Position numbers and translations under genes: made by a program
Assembly: GCA_024697025.1 (NCBI GenBank)
Contig: JAILGH010000092.1
Location: 1-64,000 of the forward strand
DNA: 64,000 nucleotides
Origin: Pseudobutyrivibrio sp.
GTDB lineage: Bacteria > Bacillota > Clostridia > Lachnospirales > Lachnospiraceae
Direction: 5' to 3'
The notes under the pieces: generated by a model
The model's input: only the letters and a program-made list of their open reading frames with translations
Told to the model about the DNA's origin: nothing
Database searches by the model: none
Shown: positions 26,436 to 37,100 of the stretch, one piece after another
Layout: every line of letters begins with the position of its first letter
How positions within the stretch are numbered: the first letter of the stretch is position 1

Positions 26436-27647
26436 CTACTTCTCATCCACAACTTGGAAAATCAGGAACTTAAGATAGTAGCTCTCATCTGCCGCCCAGA
26501 GGATTGGATGGTCAGGTGCCTGCGTTCTGAACTCCACTTGGCGCAACCTTTTGTGGGCAGCCTGTGCAGCTTGACCGATTACTTTTACAAACAAATCCTG
26601 AGTCATGAAATGCGAGCAGGAGCAAGTTGCAAGGTAGCCTCCATCCTTTACAAGCTTCATGCCCTTCATGTTTATTTCCCGGTATCCCTTCATGGCATTT
26701 TTGGTGGCTTCTCGAGACTTAGTAAAAGCCGGAGGATCAAGGATTACAACGTCGTACTTTTCTCCTGCTTCGTTAAGCTTTGGAAGCTCATCCAGTACAT
26801 TTGCCTGACGGAATTTTACCGTATTTTCCAAACCATTGAGCTTAGAATTGGCTGTAGCCTGAGCCACGGCAAAATCCGAGATATCAAGACCTGTAACCTC
26901 TGCCGCACCTCCAATGCCAGCATTAAGGGCAAAGGTGCCCATGTGTGTAAAACAATCCAATACTCGCTTTCCTTTGCAAAGACGCTGAATAGCTAGACGG
27001 TTATATTTTTGATCAAGGAAAAATCCTGTCTTTTGCCCATTTACCACATCCACCATGTAGTGGACTCCATTTTCTATGATTTCTACATTGGTATCAAACT
27101 CATCGCCGATAAATCCCTTGTAAGGCGCCAAGCCTTCCTTTTTGCGAACTGCTGCATCGCTTCTCTCATAGACGCCCCGGATATTGAACCCATCTGCAGC
27201 CATGATTTCCTTTAAATAATCAATAATCTGAATCTTTAACTTATCGATTCCAAGAGCCAAAGACTCTACAACAAGTACATCGTCATACTTATCTATCACA
27301 AGTCCTGGCAGAAAATCTGCCTCCCCAAATATTACTCTGCAACAATTCAAATCCTGCTGAAGCAATACGGATTTACGATATTCCCACGCATTCTTAACCC
27401 TCATCTTGATGAAATCGTCATCTATAAGCTGGTCCTTTTTGCGAGTAAGCATGCGAACTCTAATCTTTGAATTGGTATTGATAAATCCACGCCCCATCAT
27501 GTATCCATCAAAGTCGTGGACTATCACTATGTCTCCATTTTCAAAGGAGCCCATAACGCTATCTATTTCGTTATCAAATATCCAAGCGCCGCCTGCCTTA
27601 ATTGTGCGTCCCTCGCCTTTTCTTAAAGTTACAATTGCTTCACTCAT
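26436..27647 (-). CDS. rlmI: Class I SAM-dependent 23S rRNA methyltransferase, RlmI-like
   Basis: 403 residues. An N-terminal PUA domain (VTLRKGEGRTIKAGGAWIFDNEI) is followed by the EEHEH-like region and a Rossmann methyltransferase domain with VLDCFTHMGTFALNAG (SAM motif I), LDISDF and VILDPPAFTKS (catalytic motif). RlmI methylates C1962 of 23S rRNA at position 5. An AAAAGGAGAT site precedes the ATG. It follows the radical SAM gene by 18 bp, so this housekeeping gene is probably transcribed from the polysaccharide/DUF2207 operon as well. Confidence 0.93.
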   Translation of the reverse strand: MSEAIVTLRKGEGRTIKAGGAWIFDNEIDSVMGSFENGDIVIVHDFDGYMMGRGFINTNSKIRVRMLTRKKDQLIDDDFIKMRVKNAWEYRKSVLLQQDLNCCRVIFGEADFLPGLVIDKYDDVLVVESLALGIDKLKIQIIDYLKEIMAADGFNIRGVYERSDAAVRKKEGLAPYKGFIGDEFDTNVEIIENGVHYMVDVVNGQKTGFFLDQKYNRLAIQRLCKGKRVLDCFTHMGTFALNAGIGGAAEVTGLDISDFAVAQATANSKLNGLENTVKFRQANVLDELPKLNEAGEKYDVVILDPPAFTKSREATKNAMKGYREINMKGMKLVKDGGYLATCSCSHFMTQDLFVKVIGQAAQAAHKRLRQVEFRTQAPDHPILWAADESYYLKFLIFQVVDEK

Positions 27648-27665
27648 TTTATCTCCTTTTTGAGT

Positions 27666-28655
27666 TTATATATTACATCCTACATCCTTATGATTTAAGG
27701 AACCATAAATAGCATAGGTAAGACATTTCAAGCCACCCTTGCAATAATTGCTGTGCTCACACTTTTCGCAATCATTAGGAATATTATCTTGCCGCAAAGT
27801 TTTTAAAGTCTCATTGTTCATATAAAGCTCATACATATTTTCAGTCAAAAGATTTCCAACAACGATAGGCATTCTCCTGCATGGAACCAAGTCACCATTC
27901 TCCATTACCGTCAAAAGACTGTCGCCAGCGGTACAGCTATAGGCATAGTCATTGGTCTTTAAGAATTGCAGTGCCCTGTACATTGCCACATTGGTACTAG
28001 AATGTTTTTCCTTTAGCCAGCGTCTCGAATCTGCCATCAATTGAAGATATTCTGATGTTTCTTCCCTGGTCATCTGTAAATCCAATTCTTTATCATCCCC
28101 CAAAGGAATGAATCTATCAGACCAGACATTATCCACTTTATGGCGCCTAGCAAACCTTACCACCTTAGGAAATTCTTTGTAATTTAACTTCGTAGCTGTA
28201 AAAGAAACTGATACGTATATACCATATTTTTTAAGACTCTTTATTGCTTTTGCCACCTTCGAATACACGCCCTTGCCACGGATATAATCATTGGTTCGTC
28301 TACCACCCTCTAGGCTAACCTGAACGTACTCTGGATTATAGCTACTAATTTTTTGGGCCACTTCCTCTGTAACAAGAGTCCCATTTGTAAGAATGGAAAA
28401 ACTATATAAATCGCCGTCCTTCTTAAACTCATCTAATAGCTTATAAAAATGTGGAGAGCACAGTGGCTCTCCTCCAGTTAAATTTATATGTCCTCGCACA
28501 TTTAATTTCTCTAACAGCTGCCTGTACTGCTCTAAAATATCATAAAGCTGCGAATAGGAAAGCTGTATCGGTGTGTGGCAATCCTGATAACAGTGAAGGC
28601 ATTTAAGATTGCATTGCTCTCCTATATGCCACTGCAAAATGAATCGGCCTACCAT
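27666..28655 (-). CDS. Radical SAM protein with SPASM-like domain
   Basis: The ATG at 28655 gives MVGRFILQWHIGEQCNLKC, has GGAGGTGG upstream and removes an implausible Trp/Arg-rich extension (329 aa). C15-x3-C19-x2-C22 binds the radical SAM 4Fe-4S cluster; GGEPL is the SAM-binding GGE motif. The C-terminus has a SPASM-like Cys set: CTAGDSLLTVMENGDLVPC, then CEKCEHSNYCKGGLKC and a last Cys near the end, typical of peptide- or protein-modifying enzymes that carry auxiliary clusters. The start overlaps the stop of the DUF2207 gene by 7 bp (ATGGTAG), so the two are translationally coupled. The Cys-rich tail of that neighbour is the obvious candidate substrate. Confidence 0.9.
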   Translation of the reverse strand: MVGRFILQWHIGEQCNLKCLHCYQDCHTPIQLSYSQLYDILEQYRQLLEKLNVRGHINLTGGEPLCSPHFYKLLDEFKKDGDLYSFSILTNGTLVTEEVAQKISSYNPEYVQVSLEGGRRTNDYIRGKGVYSKVAKAIKSLKKYGIYVSVSFTATKLNYKEFPKVVRFARRHKVDNVWSDRFIPLGDDKELDLQMTREETSEYLQLMADSRRWLKEKHSSTNVAMYRALQFLKTNDYAYSCTAGDSLLTVMENGDLVPCRRMPIVVGNLLTENMYELYMNNETLKTLRQDNIPNDCEKCEHSNYCKGGLKCLTYAIYGSLNHKDVGCNI

Positions 28656-30379
28656 GAGCCACCACCTCCGCAAGATGAGCAGCCACCACCACATGAAGAA
28701 CAACCGCCACCGCAAGATGAACAGCCGCTACTACTGCCGGAAGAACGGGTAGCAGTTCCATCTGTATATGCCAACGCATCATAAATCTTATCTATCTTTT
28801 CAACGTATGCATATTCCTCACCCTCAGGGATTGGGAATTTTTCAATCCATTTTTTAGAAACACCAAGCACATAAGCATAAGGCAGTATGTTGAAGAAATA
28901 ATTCGGATTTTCCTCCACCAACATATCTATCCTATCCTTCTCAGCCACCTCCAAATAATTTCTGAAACCATTAATTTTGGCTGCTACAACCTCTCCATAT
29001 GTACTCTTTCTGTGCATCTGATAAATGCATACTAAAGAAACAACAATTGCTGCATATGACAGAACATAAAATATTGAAAATGCCGGATTAAGCATTTCTC
29101 TCTTGTATGTTATAAACCAGATAAGAATAATCCAAAATGGTGTTGCGCTAGTCAAGAATTTAACCCTATAGGATGCTATATCGTTAATCTTATCCTGAAA
29201 TTCTTCTCTGACGCTCTCTGCAATTTGCGAATACACCTTGTGAAAGTTCTTATGGTCTTTAAGTACTATTTCGTCGCCATCCTCAAAAAGCTTGTTATAG
29301 ACAAGCAATTCATTTTTCGTCAAATCATCAACTGCTTTTTCAGTTTTCTTGACTTTAAGCTTATCTTTTCTGCTGGTATTTAAAATCTCCAAATATCCTT
29401 TTGAAGCCAACTCAACAATCAATGAAATGGCCAGTTTCTTACCTGCATCCTTTACATAAAGATAGCCAATTTGAGCTGCATCAAGATTGTATGGAGGATA
29501 AAACTCCACAGTCTCTGGCTCTTTAGGCAAATCCTTGCCAAAGCGATACCAAAGCAGATATATTATCCCTGCATAAGCGATGCATATCAAAAGACTCAAC
29601 AGAGCGCTGCTATCGTAGTTGTCGGCTCCGCCAACAAAATATCCCTCTGGCAACTCTATGTCTACCGTCAAAGATTTAGTCAAATCATAGTCTGAATTGA
29701 CCCTAGCATACAAAGTGCTACCGTCTACCACATATTTTACATGGGATGTTATATCATCTTTTCTTTTTTTATCAGCAAAAAAATATACTGTATCTTTAGG
29801 GTCAAAGTTCTTTGGAAGATTGACTGTAACAGAAGCAGCCTTTATAGGAGTACCCCAATAATCTCCAAATGCATGGAAGATGAATTCATCAAAACCATTG
29901 TATGGGTCCTTACCCATATCATATGTGTAAGAAATATCGTAGCGATAGGTACCTTCGGATAAGGTGTGATAAGATTTACCAATTTTAATACGCTTCTTGC
30001 GTTTTACAGTATCCACCGTATATGTCTCATTCTCGCATCGTAAATTGGTTATTACACCTTTTCTTGAACTAGTCTTTCCATCCTTGCTAGTGTACTTTAA
30101 CCACTCCGGAATAAAACGATATATTCCATGATGACCACCCTCATAGAAATCTATATATACAGTTTCATCGACATCAATCTTGCCATCTTCTTTCACATCA
30201 AGATCTACGTGGTATGCACCAATTGTAAATCCATCAGCCTTAGAGCTTGGTCCCGCTGTAGCTTGGCTTATAGTATTTCCTATGGCAATATAAGAAACAA
30301 TTCCAAAAAATACAATGGCAACACCAAGAAAAAATCCACTCCAGCCAGATAGAATTTTAATTTTCTTTCCCCTAAACAT
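28649..30379 (-). CDS. DUF2207 membrane protein with Cys-Gly repeat tail
   Basis: 576 residues. A first span at about 13-35 leads into a DUF2207 extracytoplasmic domain (FTIGAYHVDLDVKEDGKIDV, GIYRFIPEW). Another span lies near 265-285, then a cytoplasmic-type region and two spans near 410-455. Family members usually end in a Gly-rich tail; here the tail is three copies of GCSSCGG followed by GGSW, giving six Cys in about 22 residues. The coding DNA of the tail also holds the ribosome site of the radical SAM gene. Function of DUF2207 proteins is unknown. It is 25 bp downstream of ugd. Confidence 0.88.
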   Translation of the reverse strand: MFRGKKIKILSGWSGFFLGVAIVFFGIVSYIAIGNTISQATAGPSSKADGFTIGAYHVDLDVKEDGKIDVDETVYIDFYEGGHHGIYRFIPEWLKYTSKDGKTSSRKGVITNLRCENETYTVDTVKRKKRIKIGKSYHTLSEGTYRYDISYTYDMGKDPYNGFDEFIFHAFGDYWGTPIKAASVTVNLPKNFDPKDTVYFFADKKRKDDITSHVKYVVDGSTLYARVNSDYDLTKSLTVDIELPEGYFVGGADNYDSSALLSLLICIAYAGIIYLLWYRFGKDLPKEPETVEFYPPYNLDAAQIGYLYVKDAGKKLAISLIVELASKGYLEILNTSRKDKLKVKKTEKAVDDLTKNELLVYNKLFEDGDEIVLKDHKNFHKVYSQIAESVREEFQDKINDIASYRVKFLTSATPFWIILIWFITYKREMLNPAFSIFYVLSYAAIVVSLVCIYQMHRKSTYGEVVAAKINGFRNYLEVAEKDRIDMLVEENPNYFFNILPYAYVLGVSKKWIEKFPIPEGEEYAYVEKIDKIYDALAYTDGTATRSSGSSSGCSSCGGGCSSCGGGCSSCGGGGSW

Positions 30380-30404
30380 TACTTATTCTCCCTTTTATTA
30401 TTAA

Positions 30405-31649
30405 CTAATCTCTCTTAAATACATCACGTGTATATACCTTATCCCTAACATCATCAAGGCATGAGTCGTAACGGTTTGCTATGATTGCATCACATGATGT
30501 CTTGAATTTATCCAAGTCATTAACAACCTTTGAGCCAAAGAATGTTGTGCCATCCTCAAGTGTTGGCTCGTAGATGACTACAGTTGCACCCTTGGCCTTA
30601 ACTCGCTTCATTACACCCTGGATAGATGACTGACGGAAGTTGTCAGAGTTGGACTTCATAGTGAGTCGGTACACTCCGATGGTAACATCCTTTTCAGAAT
30701 CCTTGTCGTACTGGTTGGCCTCCTCGTAGCTGTAGTAGCCCGCCTTTTTAAGCACCTGATCTGCGATAAAATCCTTACGTGTGCGGTTAGATTCTACAAT
30801 AGCTCGAATCAAATCCTGTGGCACATCAGCATAGTTTGCTAGAAGCTGCTTGGTATCCTTTGGAAGACAGTAGCCACCGTATCCAAAAGATGGATTGTTG
30901 TACTGATCTGTAATACGTGGATCAAGGCAAACACCCTTGATAATAGCCTGGGTATCAAGGCCCTTTGTCTCTGCATATGTATCCAGCTCGTTGAAGTAGC
31001 TGACACGAAGTGCCAAATACGTATTTGCGAATAATTTTACAGCCTCAGCCTCTGTAAATCCCATTACAAGAGTCTCGATATCTTTCTTGATTGCACCTTC
31101 TGCAAGAAGAGCAGCAAAATCTTTAGCAGCCTGTGTAAGCTTTGCATCGCTTTCATCTGTACCAACGATGATGCGGCTTGGATAAAGATTATCGTAAAGA
31201 GCTCTTGATTCCCTAAGAAACTCAGGGCTGAAAAGAATCTTGTCAGAGCCCATCTTCTCTCTGATATTCTTGGTGTAGCCTACAGGAATTGTAGACTTGA
31301 TTACCATATATGCATTTGGATTAACCTTTTTCACAAGCTCAATAACTGCCTCAACAGCTGATGTATCAAAGAAATTCTTTGCACTGTCGTAGTTGGTTGG
31401 TGTAGCGATAACTACAAACTCAGCATCCTTATATGCACTTTCTCCGTCGAGAGTTGCAACCAAATCCAAGTCCTTATTTGCAAGATAATCTTCAATCTCA
31501 GGGTCCACGATTGGAGACTTTTTGTTGTTGATTAGATCTACCTTTTCCGGAATTACATCTACGGCTACCACATGGTTGTGTTGTGCCAAAAGTGTAGCTA
31601 TTGAAAGTCCTACGTAGCCGGTGCCGGCCACAGCAATTCGTCTATTCAT
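30405..31649 (-). CDS. ugd: UDP-glucose 6-dehydrogenase
   Basis: 414 residues, the usual length of the Gram-positive HasB-type enzyme. [18 protein letters not shown] is the NAD-binding Rossmann motif; [17 protein letters not shown] and the catalytic segment [15 protein letters not shown] (Cys261) are all intact. It oxidises UDP-glucose to UDP-glucuronate, a precursor for acidic surface polysaccharide, in the cytoplasm. Its position between the tandem GT2 gene (17 bp) and the DUF2207 gene suggests the polymer made here contains uronic acid. Confidence 0.97.
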   Translation of the reverse strand: MNRRIAVAGTGYVGLSIATLLAQHNHVVAVDVIPEKVDLINNKKSPIVDPEIEDYLANKDLDLVATLDGESAYKDAEFVVIATPTNYDSAKNFFDTSAVEAVIELVKKVNPNAYMVIKSTIPVGYTKNIREKMGSDKILFSPEFLRESRALYDNLYPSRIIVGTDESDAKLTQAAKDFAALLAEGAIKKDIETLVMGFTEAEAVKLFANTYLALRVSYFNELDTYAETKGLDTQAIIKGVCLDPRITDQYNNPSFGYGGYCLPKDTKQLLANYADVPQDLIRAIVESNRTRKDFIADQVLKKAGYYSYEEANQYDKDSEKDVTIGVYRLTMKSNSDNFRQSSIQGVMKRVKAKGATVVIYEPTLEDGTTFFGSKVVNDLDKFKTSCDAIIANRYDSCLDDVRDKVYTRDVFKRD

Positions 31650-31666
31650 AAAATAAAACCTTCCTT

Positions 31667-34132
31667 TTATTCTTCCTTCAATCTATACCATCCATCTAGA
31701 ATCGACAGGTTGGGATTATAGTAAGGGTCACCTTTTTCCAAAATATCCGGCCAGAGCTTTTCCAGCTTTTCTACCTCAGAATTGAAGCGGGCAACCTTTT
31801 CTCCTGTATCCTCATAGCCACGGGATTTGGATTCGTAGTGATAGAGCTCTGCGTGTGGGTTGTAAACTACAAGGTAGCCCTTATCACGAACCTTCATACA
31901 GAAATCTACGTCGTTGAAGGCAACAGCCAAATCCTCAGTAAGACCTCCCACCTCTTCGAATACGTCTTTACGAATCATAAGGCAGGCTGCTGTAACAGCA
32001 GAAAGGTCCTGGGTAGTTACCGCCCTAAACATGTAGCCTGGCTCACTGCGCTCTAATCCTACAAATGTATGGCCGGCGATACCACCAATACCCATAACAA
32101 CGCCTGCGTGCTGCACAGTATTGTCTGGATAATATAACAACGCACCGCAGATACCTACGTCTGGACGAAGGCACACATCAACAAGCTCCTTGATACAGGT
32201 TTCGTTGATGATTTCGGTGTCATTGTTTAAGAGCAAGTACATATCTCCGCTTGCATGCTTAGCACCAAGATTGTTGATTGCAGAGAAGTTAAATCCTGGT
32301 GTCTCGTAGCGAATAATCTTAACATCCGGTCTGTCTTCAATCGACTTGTAATACTCAAAAGTCTCAGGCTCAGTTGAATTGTTCTCAACGATTACGTACT
32401 CAATATTTTTGTAAACGCTCTTGGCGTCAATTGACTTAATACATTTATCAAGGTCATCTGTGTGATCCTTGTTTGGAATAATGATAGAAACAAGTGGCTC
32501 TTTATCCCAATTATAAATGGTGCGGTAGCATCCGTAGAAGGTATCCTGCTCAACAGTAGCTGGTATGCCAAGTCTGTCGTAGTGAGCCTGAACCGCTTTG
32601 GCGCCTGCATCAAAGGCGTAAAGCTTTGACTCTGCAGACATTGCTGTTGATGCAGCATGGCTGCGCCAGTGATAGAGAGCCTTTGGAACGTGGTAAACAT
32701 TTTTTGCAACTTCACAGTAACGCAAAATCAAATCATGGTCCTGAGCACCATCGTACTCCTTATTGAAACCGCCTGCCTTCTCATAGATGTCTCTTCTAAA
32801 AATGAAAAGATGGCAAATATAATTGACTGAACAAAGTAAATCCAGATTGAAATCCGGCTTGAACACAGGCTCAAAATATTCCTTGGAATCCATGGAAATC
32901 TTGTCCTCATCGGTGTAAATTACATCGATGCTGCGATCCTTGTTGATGGCTGCCACACACTCATACATTGCATTTGGTGCAAGTGTATCATCGTGATCCG
33001 AAAGAACAATGAAATCACCTGTGGCCAGTGCGATTGCAGCATTGGTGTTGTCTGAAATACCAAGGTTAGCCTCTAAGTGAGTGTATTTAATCCTTGAATC
33101 AGAGCCATACTTCCTGGCGATAATTGAACCCAGGCTATCATCCGGACTACCATCTGCCAGACAAAGCTCCCAGTTGCCATAAGTCTGCGCCACAATGGAA
33201 TCAATAAGCTCCACTAAAAACTTTTCTGGAGTCTGATACATAGGAATAACAATACTCATCAAAGGATTGTATTCAAACTTCTCATCTCGCTGGCGCTGCA
33301 GCTCAACCTCTGTTGGACCAAAGCTTGTAAGGAAATCCATATAGGTATACTTTGGCGCATCTGCATTCTTTAGCTTATCTATAGCGTGCTTAATAGTTGC
33401 ACCGATACCATTATCCTGACGGTAAAGCTCGATTCGCTCCCATAGGCTCTTCTTTGGAAGAAGATTGCCACCTGTCAGCACATGCTCTGTATCAACCTTG
33501 CATTCATAAACCTGATTATTTGCTGTAATTGTAAGGCGAAGCTTCTTGTAGTTGCCCTTGTCAAAAACAATTTCAAGGCCAGAGTCACACTTTTCTGTAA
33601 GCTCTGGATAAACACCGTAAACATCCTTACGGAACATTCTCTTTACAGTAATAGGAATCTCAGTGTTGCCATCATAAAGGTGAAACTCCTCTGGAACATT
33701 TCCAATAGCCCAGCCAAGAATCTGAATCTTGTCATCTGTAACAGCTGCACGCTCAAGGTTGTACTCGTATTCCTTTTTCAGCTTTTGCAAATCCCAGCCA
33801 GTGGCCTTGTAAACCACGGAGCGAACCTGATTGCTTGTGCCATCCTCTCCGAGCACGCAAATGAGCTTAAGACTCTTAACTGTGCTTAAATCCTCTGGCA
33901 ACCCAATCTCGCCAACATATTCCTTTGAAACACTTTTGTGGGCTGCTATATAGCGACGTCGAACTTCGTTGCCCTCGTTGATTGTAATATCCATCTCATA
34001 AGGAGTACCATTTAACTCTGCCACAAGGTTATAACCCTTTGGATTGTCAAATGGATAAAATCCTTGGAACAAAAGTGTATTTTTCTTGGTTAAGTGATAT
34101 CTGATAAATACCACATTGAAAGTATCTCTCAA
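31667..34132 (-). CDS. Tandem-domain GT2 glycosyltransferase with N-terminal beta-rich domain
   Basis: 821 residues from a TTG start with AAGGA upstream. Residues 1-225 form a beta-rich region of two similar-looking halves ([28 protein letters not shown]) seen in front of some rhamnan-type GTs. GT2 domain one starts near 291 ([32 protein letters not shown]), domain two near 550 ([28 protein letters not shown]). The two catalytic domains parallel the 615-aa protein at 19544, including GACLLT/AACLMI and VAFNDVD. It probably adds two sugars to the Wzm/Wzt-exported chain. Confidence 0.92.
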   Translation of the reverse strand: MRDTFNVVFIRYHLTKKNTLLFQGFYPFDNPKGYNLVAELNGTPYEMDITINEGNEVRRRYIAAHKSVSKEYVGEIGLPEDLSTVKSLKLICVLGEDGTSNQVRSVVYKATGWDLQKLKKEYEYNLERAAVTDDKIQILGWAIGNVPEEFHLYDGNTEIPITVKRMFRKDVYGVYPELTEKCDSGLEIVFDKGNYKKLRLTITANNQVYECKVDTEHVLTGGNLLPKKSLWERIELYRQDNGIGATIKHAIDKLKNADAPKYTYMDFLTSFGPTEVELQRQRDEKFEYNPLMSIVIPMYQTPEKFLVELIDSIVAQTYGNWELCLADGSPDDSLGSIIARKYGSDSRIKYTHLEANLGISDNTNAAIALATGDFIVLSDHDDTLAPNAMYECVAAINKDRSIDVIYTDEDKISMDSKEYFEPVFKPDFNLDLLCSVNYICHLFIFRRDIYEKAGGFNKEYDGAQDHDLILRYCEVAKNVYHVPKALYHWRSHAASTAMSAESKLYAFDAGAKAVQAHYDRLGIPATVEQDTFYGCYRTIYNWDKEPLVSIIIPNKDHTDDLDKCIKSIDAKSVYKNIEYVIVENNSTEPETFEYYKSIEDRPDVKIIRYETPGFNFSAINNLGAKHASGDMYLLLNNDTEIINETCIKELVDVCLRPDVGICGALLYYPDNTVQHAGVVMGIGGIAGHTFVGLERSEPGYMFRAVTTQDLSAVTAACLMIRKDVFEEVGGLTEDLAVAFNDVDFCMKVRDKGYLVVYNPHAELYHYESKSRGYEDTGEKVARFNSEVEKLEKLWPDILEKGDPYYNPNLSILDGWYRLKEE

Positions 34133-34167
34133 AACATTCTTCCTTCTTTATATCTGGCAAAGGTGAT

Positions 34168-37100
34168 TTAATCCACCAACCATTTGCCTGTTTTAACATC
34201 AAATCTCTGGACTCCACCACGACTATAGCTATCCTCAACAGTAAGGCTGTCCGCTATTTCTTTGGTAAGAGTACCAGCAGCAATTATATCATAGAATAAA
34301 TCTTCTACAAGAGTGGTGTCTGCCAGCAATCCCTTTGGGGTATTCTTGGTTGAAAGGGCATACTGAAGAATAAAATCCAATATACCATACTGAAGTCGCT
34401 TGACCTCATCGCTGACATTCTTGTCATCCTTAAAATGAGGCTCAGGCACACCATTTTCCATGGTGAAATTAATGAGCTGTCCATAAGGAGCACTCAGAGC
34501 GTTTTCAAGGAAAAGCTGATATCTAAGGAGCTTGCTGTCCTCGATGAGTCGAGGGTCAGTAATCTCGTACACAGCATTTGCCCTTCCGCCAATTCTCTCC
34601 GGCTTGTTAGAGTGCAGGGCAAGGTAATGACCTGCAATATCCCGCCCCGTAAGCTTCATGAGGAAATACTGGATTGTTCCTGAAAATCCCACATCTACCA
34701 CCGCCAAATCATTGGCCTCAGCTAAATATTTGCTGGCATAGTTCAGATAAGCATTTTTCTCCACCTTTGCCTTTGCAAATATCTCCGCCTCGTAAGGCGC
34801 TAGAAGCTCCATAAGCTCCTCAGTAGTGGTGCTGTAGTCAAGGTCTCTGTCCGCCTCGTTCTCGTGAAGCTCCACGCCAAATCGCTCATTTAACAAATTG
34901 CTAAATGTGCCCTGATATTTCTGAAGCAGAAGCTCTCTGATATCCTCATCATTTTCAAGAGCCGCCACCGCACATGCTCTGCGTGACGTCAAGAAGTAGT
35001 GTTGGTCAGGCAAATTCAAACCTCTGACACCGCAATATCCCTCAATCATATGCTGAAGCATATATCCTTCACGGGCCAATAGGAGCAAGCGCTCATTACT
35101 GTCTTGATTGCCTTCCACAACCCACTGAATAAAGCGTGCCATCAGAGGCCCCATTGTTGTATAGCCAAAATCGTAAATATCTTTAAAGGCAACTGTGCCA
35201 TCTTCGTTAAATGCAAATGGTGAATTAAAAATACCGCCATTTATAGCATTGCCAACCATAATGGAATTAGCCACGCTTGCTTTTGCAAATTCTGAAAGGT
35301 AACTAAACTCAGAAAGCTCAAGCATTGCCTTTGGATTTAAAACAATCTGACTTGCGATACCTCTGTCCATAAGAATCTGAGAATCGCTTCGGAAATTGTC
35401 ACCAACATGGATGAATCTCTCTGGATTGAGTCCCGAAAGAACATAATCCCACATGCTGCCATTATCCTTGCGAGCACCTACCTCGCAGGAAATCAAAAGC
35501 TCGTCGTAGCCTCCGATGCCGCACTTGTGCAACAGGCCAACAACCTCCACTCTGTTAAGGTACATATCGCTGACGAGAATGACATGCTTGCCCATGGACT
35601 TAAGGGAATTAAAGACCTCAACCATATCCTTTCTAGGCATGCAAAGTCTGGTCTCAGTGTCTATCTCCATCTTTTTAATATCCATGGCTATATCGCCGAT
35701 GGTCTTGTCGCTTGAAACCTCAACGTAAATCTTGTCGATAGTTGTCATTGGGCCGTACTTTTCAGTGGCAACCCTCTCAGCCTCTTTTCGAATCCCTAGG
35801 AAATCTACAGTCTTGCCGTAGCTTTCGTATATTTCTTTTTCAATTAACTTAAATACATCGTCTGGCTCAGCGATTGAACGGGTGATAAGTGTATCAAATA
35901 TATCAAATGAAATTACGTCGTATGTGCCAAGCTTCATGGTCAAAAGCTCTTTGTCCATCTTAAAGAAATCATAGAATGGTCTAAGGCTCTTGTTTACCGC
36001 CGTGTCCTCGTCTGAAAGATAGAGGATGTAATCATCATAGCCCTGCTTTCTTGATACAAATGGAACAATTCGCTCAAGGGCGTGTGCCAAGGTGCCATCT
36101 GTCTGCCCCTCTTCCCTAGGGAAATCCTCGTAGGTGTAGCCCTTTTCCAAAAGAGGACGAAGCGCATCAACCCTGGCCCAGAAAAATGAGCCTGCAGGAT
36201 AGTTAAATACCGATGGCATTTCGCCCAAATCGTATTCCGCAAAAAGCTGTCTTCCAAGGCCCTCATTGGCAAGCCACGAATAAGCTATGGTAGGCACTTC
36301 CTGCTGGATATCTGGATATATAAGTCCTGCATTTTTATTTTTAAACATTTCAAAAATGCTGTTAATCTTTTCTGTAGAACCCAGAAGTGTTTCAAGAGAA
36401 TACTGTCTCCAGCCTCCCTTCTCCACACCGGAATACAAAGACTTCTTGCTGTGCACATGAAGAATGTAATCGTGGTTCAAAATTTCTTTTGCAAACTTCA
36501 CATACATTGGTGCCAAATCTCTGCCTCGATTTGGAAGAGCACGAATATCCAAGTTGCCAATCTGCTTGACCTCTTTAAGGCCAGCCTTGATAGCGTTAAC
36601 ATCTGCCCCCTCCTGACAGGAAATATAAAGGTCAAATTTGAAAGGAATGTTTGCAAAATAACCGGCAAACTCTGGCAATAAATCCACGTAGAAAAGATGT
36701 AGATGCACTGCCACCGATGGTGCTGCTTCCCCCTTAGAGGCAGCCTTTTTTGCCTGCTTTGCAGCAACCTTTGCAGCCTTAGCCTCGGCCTTTTGCTGCT
36801 TTTGGGCCTCTCGTGCCGGGGTAGACTTGCCAGTAAGGAAAGCCTTAAATGCTCGTATACTCTCCAAGGCCTGATAACCCTTGGTATTTACCGTATTGTC
36901 ATAAATTGTGCGAAGCTCCTGATTGACTGCCTCGATATTGCGAATGTGCACATCCTTAGCCGCAATCAACTCCTGAAGCTGCTTTATCTGATAGTCCCGG
37001 GATGCAATTGCAAAATCAGCCGATGTCTTGCTGTGACTATCTGCATGCTCTCTGAGCTCATGAAGATTCTTGACGTCCTTGAAGCAATACTTTGACTGGA

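Noticed and set aside
28575-28784. Plus-strand ORF with PPPQDEQPPP repeats
   Set aside because: Antisense shadow of the Cys-Gly tail of the DUF2207 gene.
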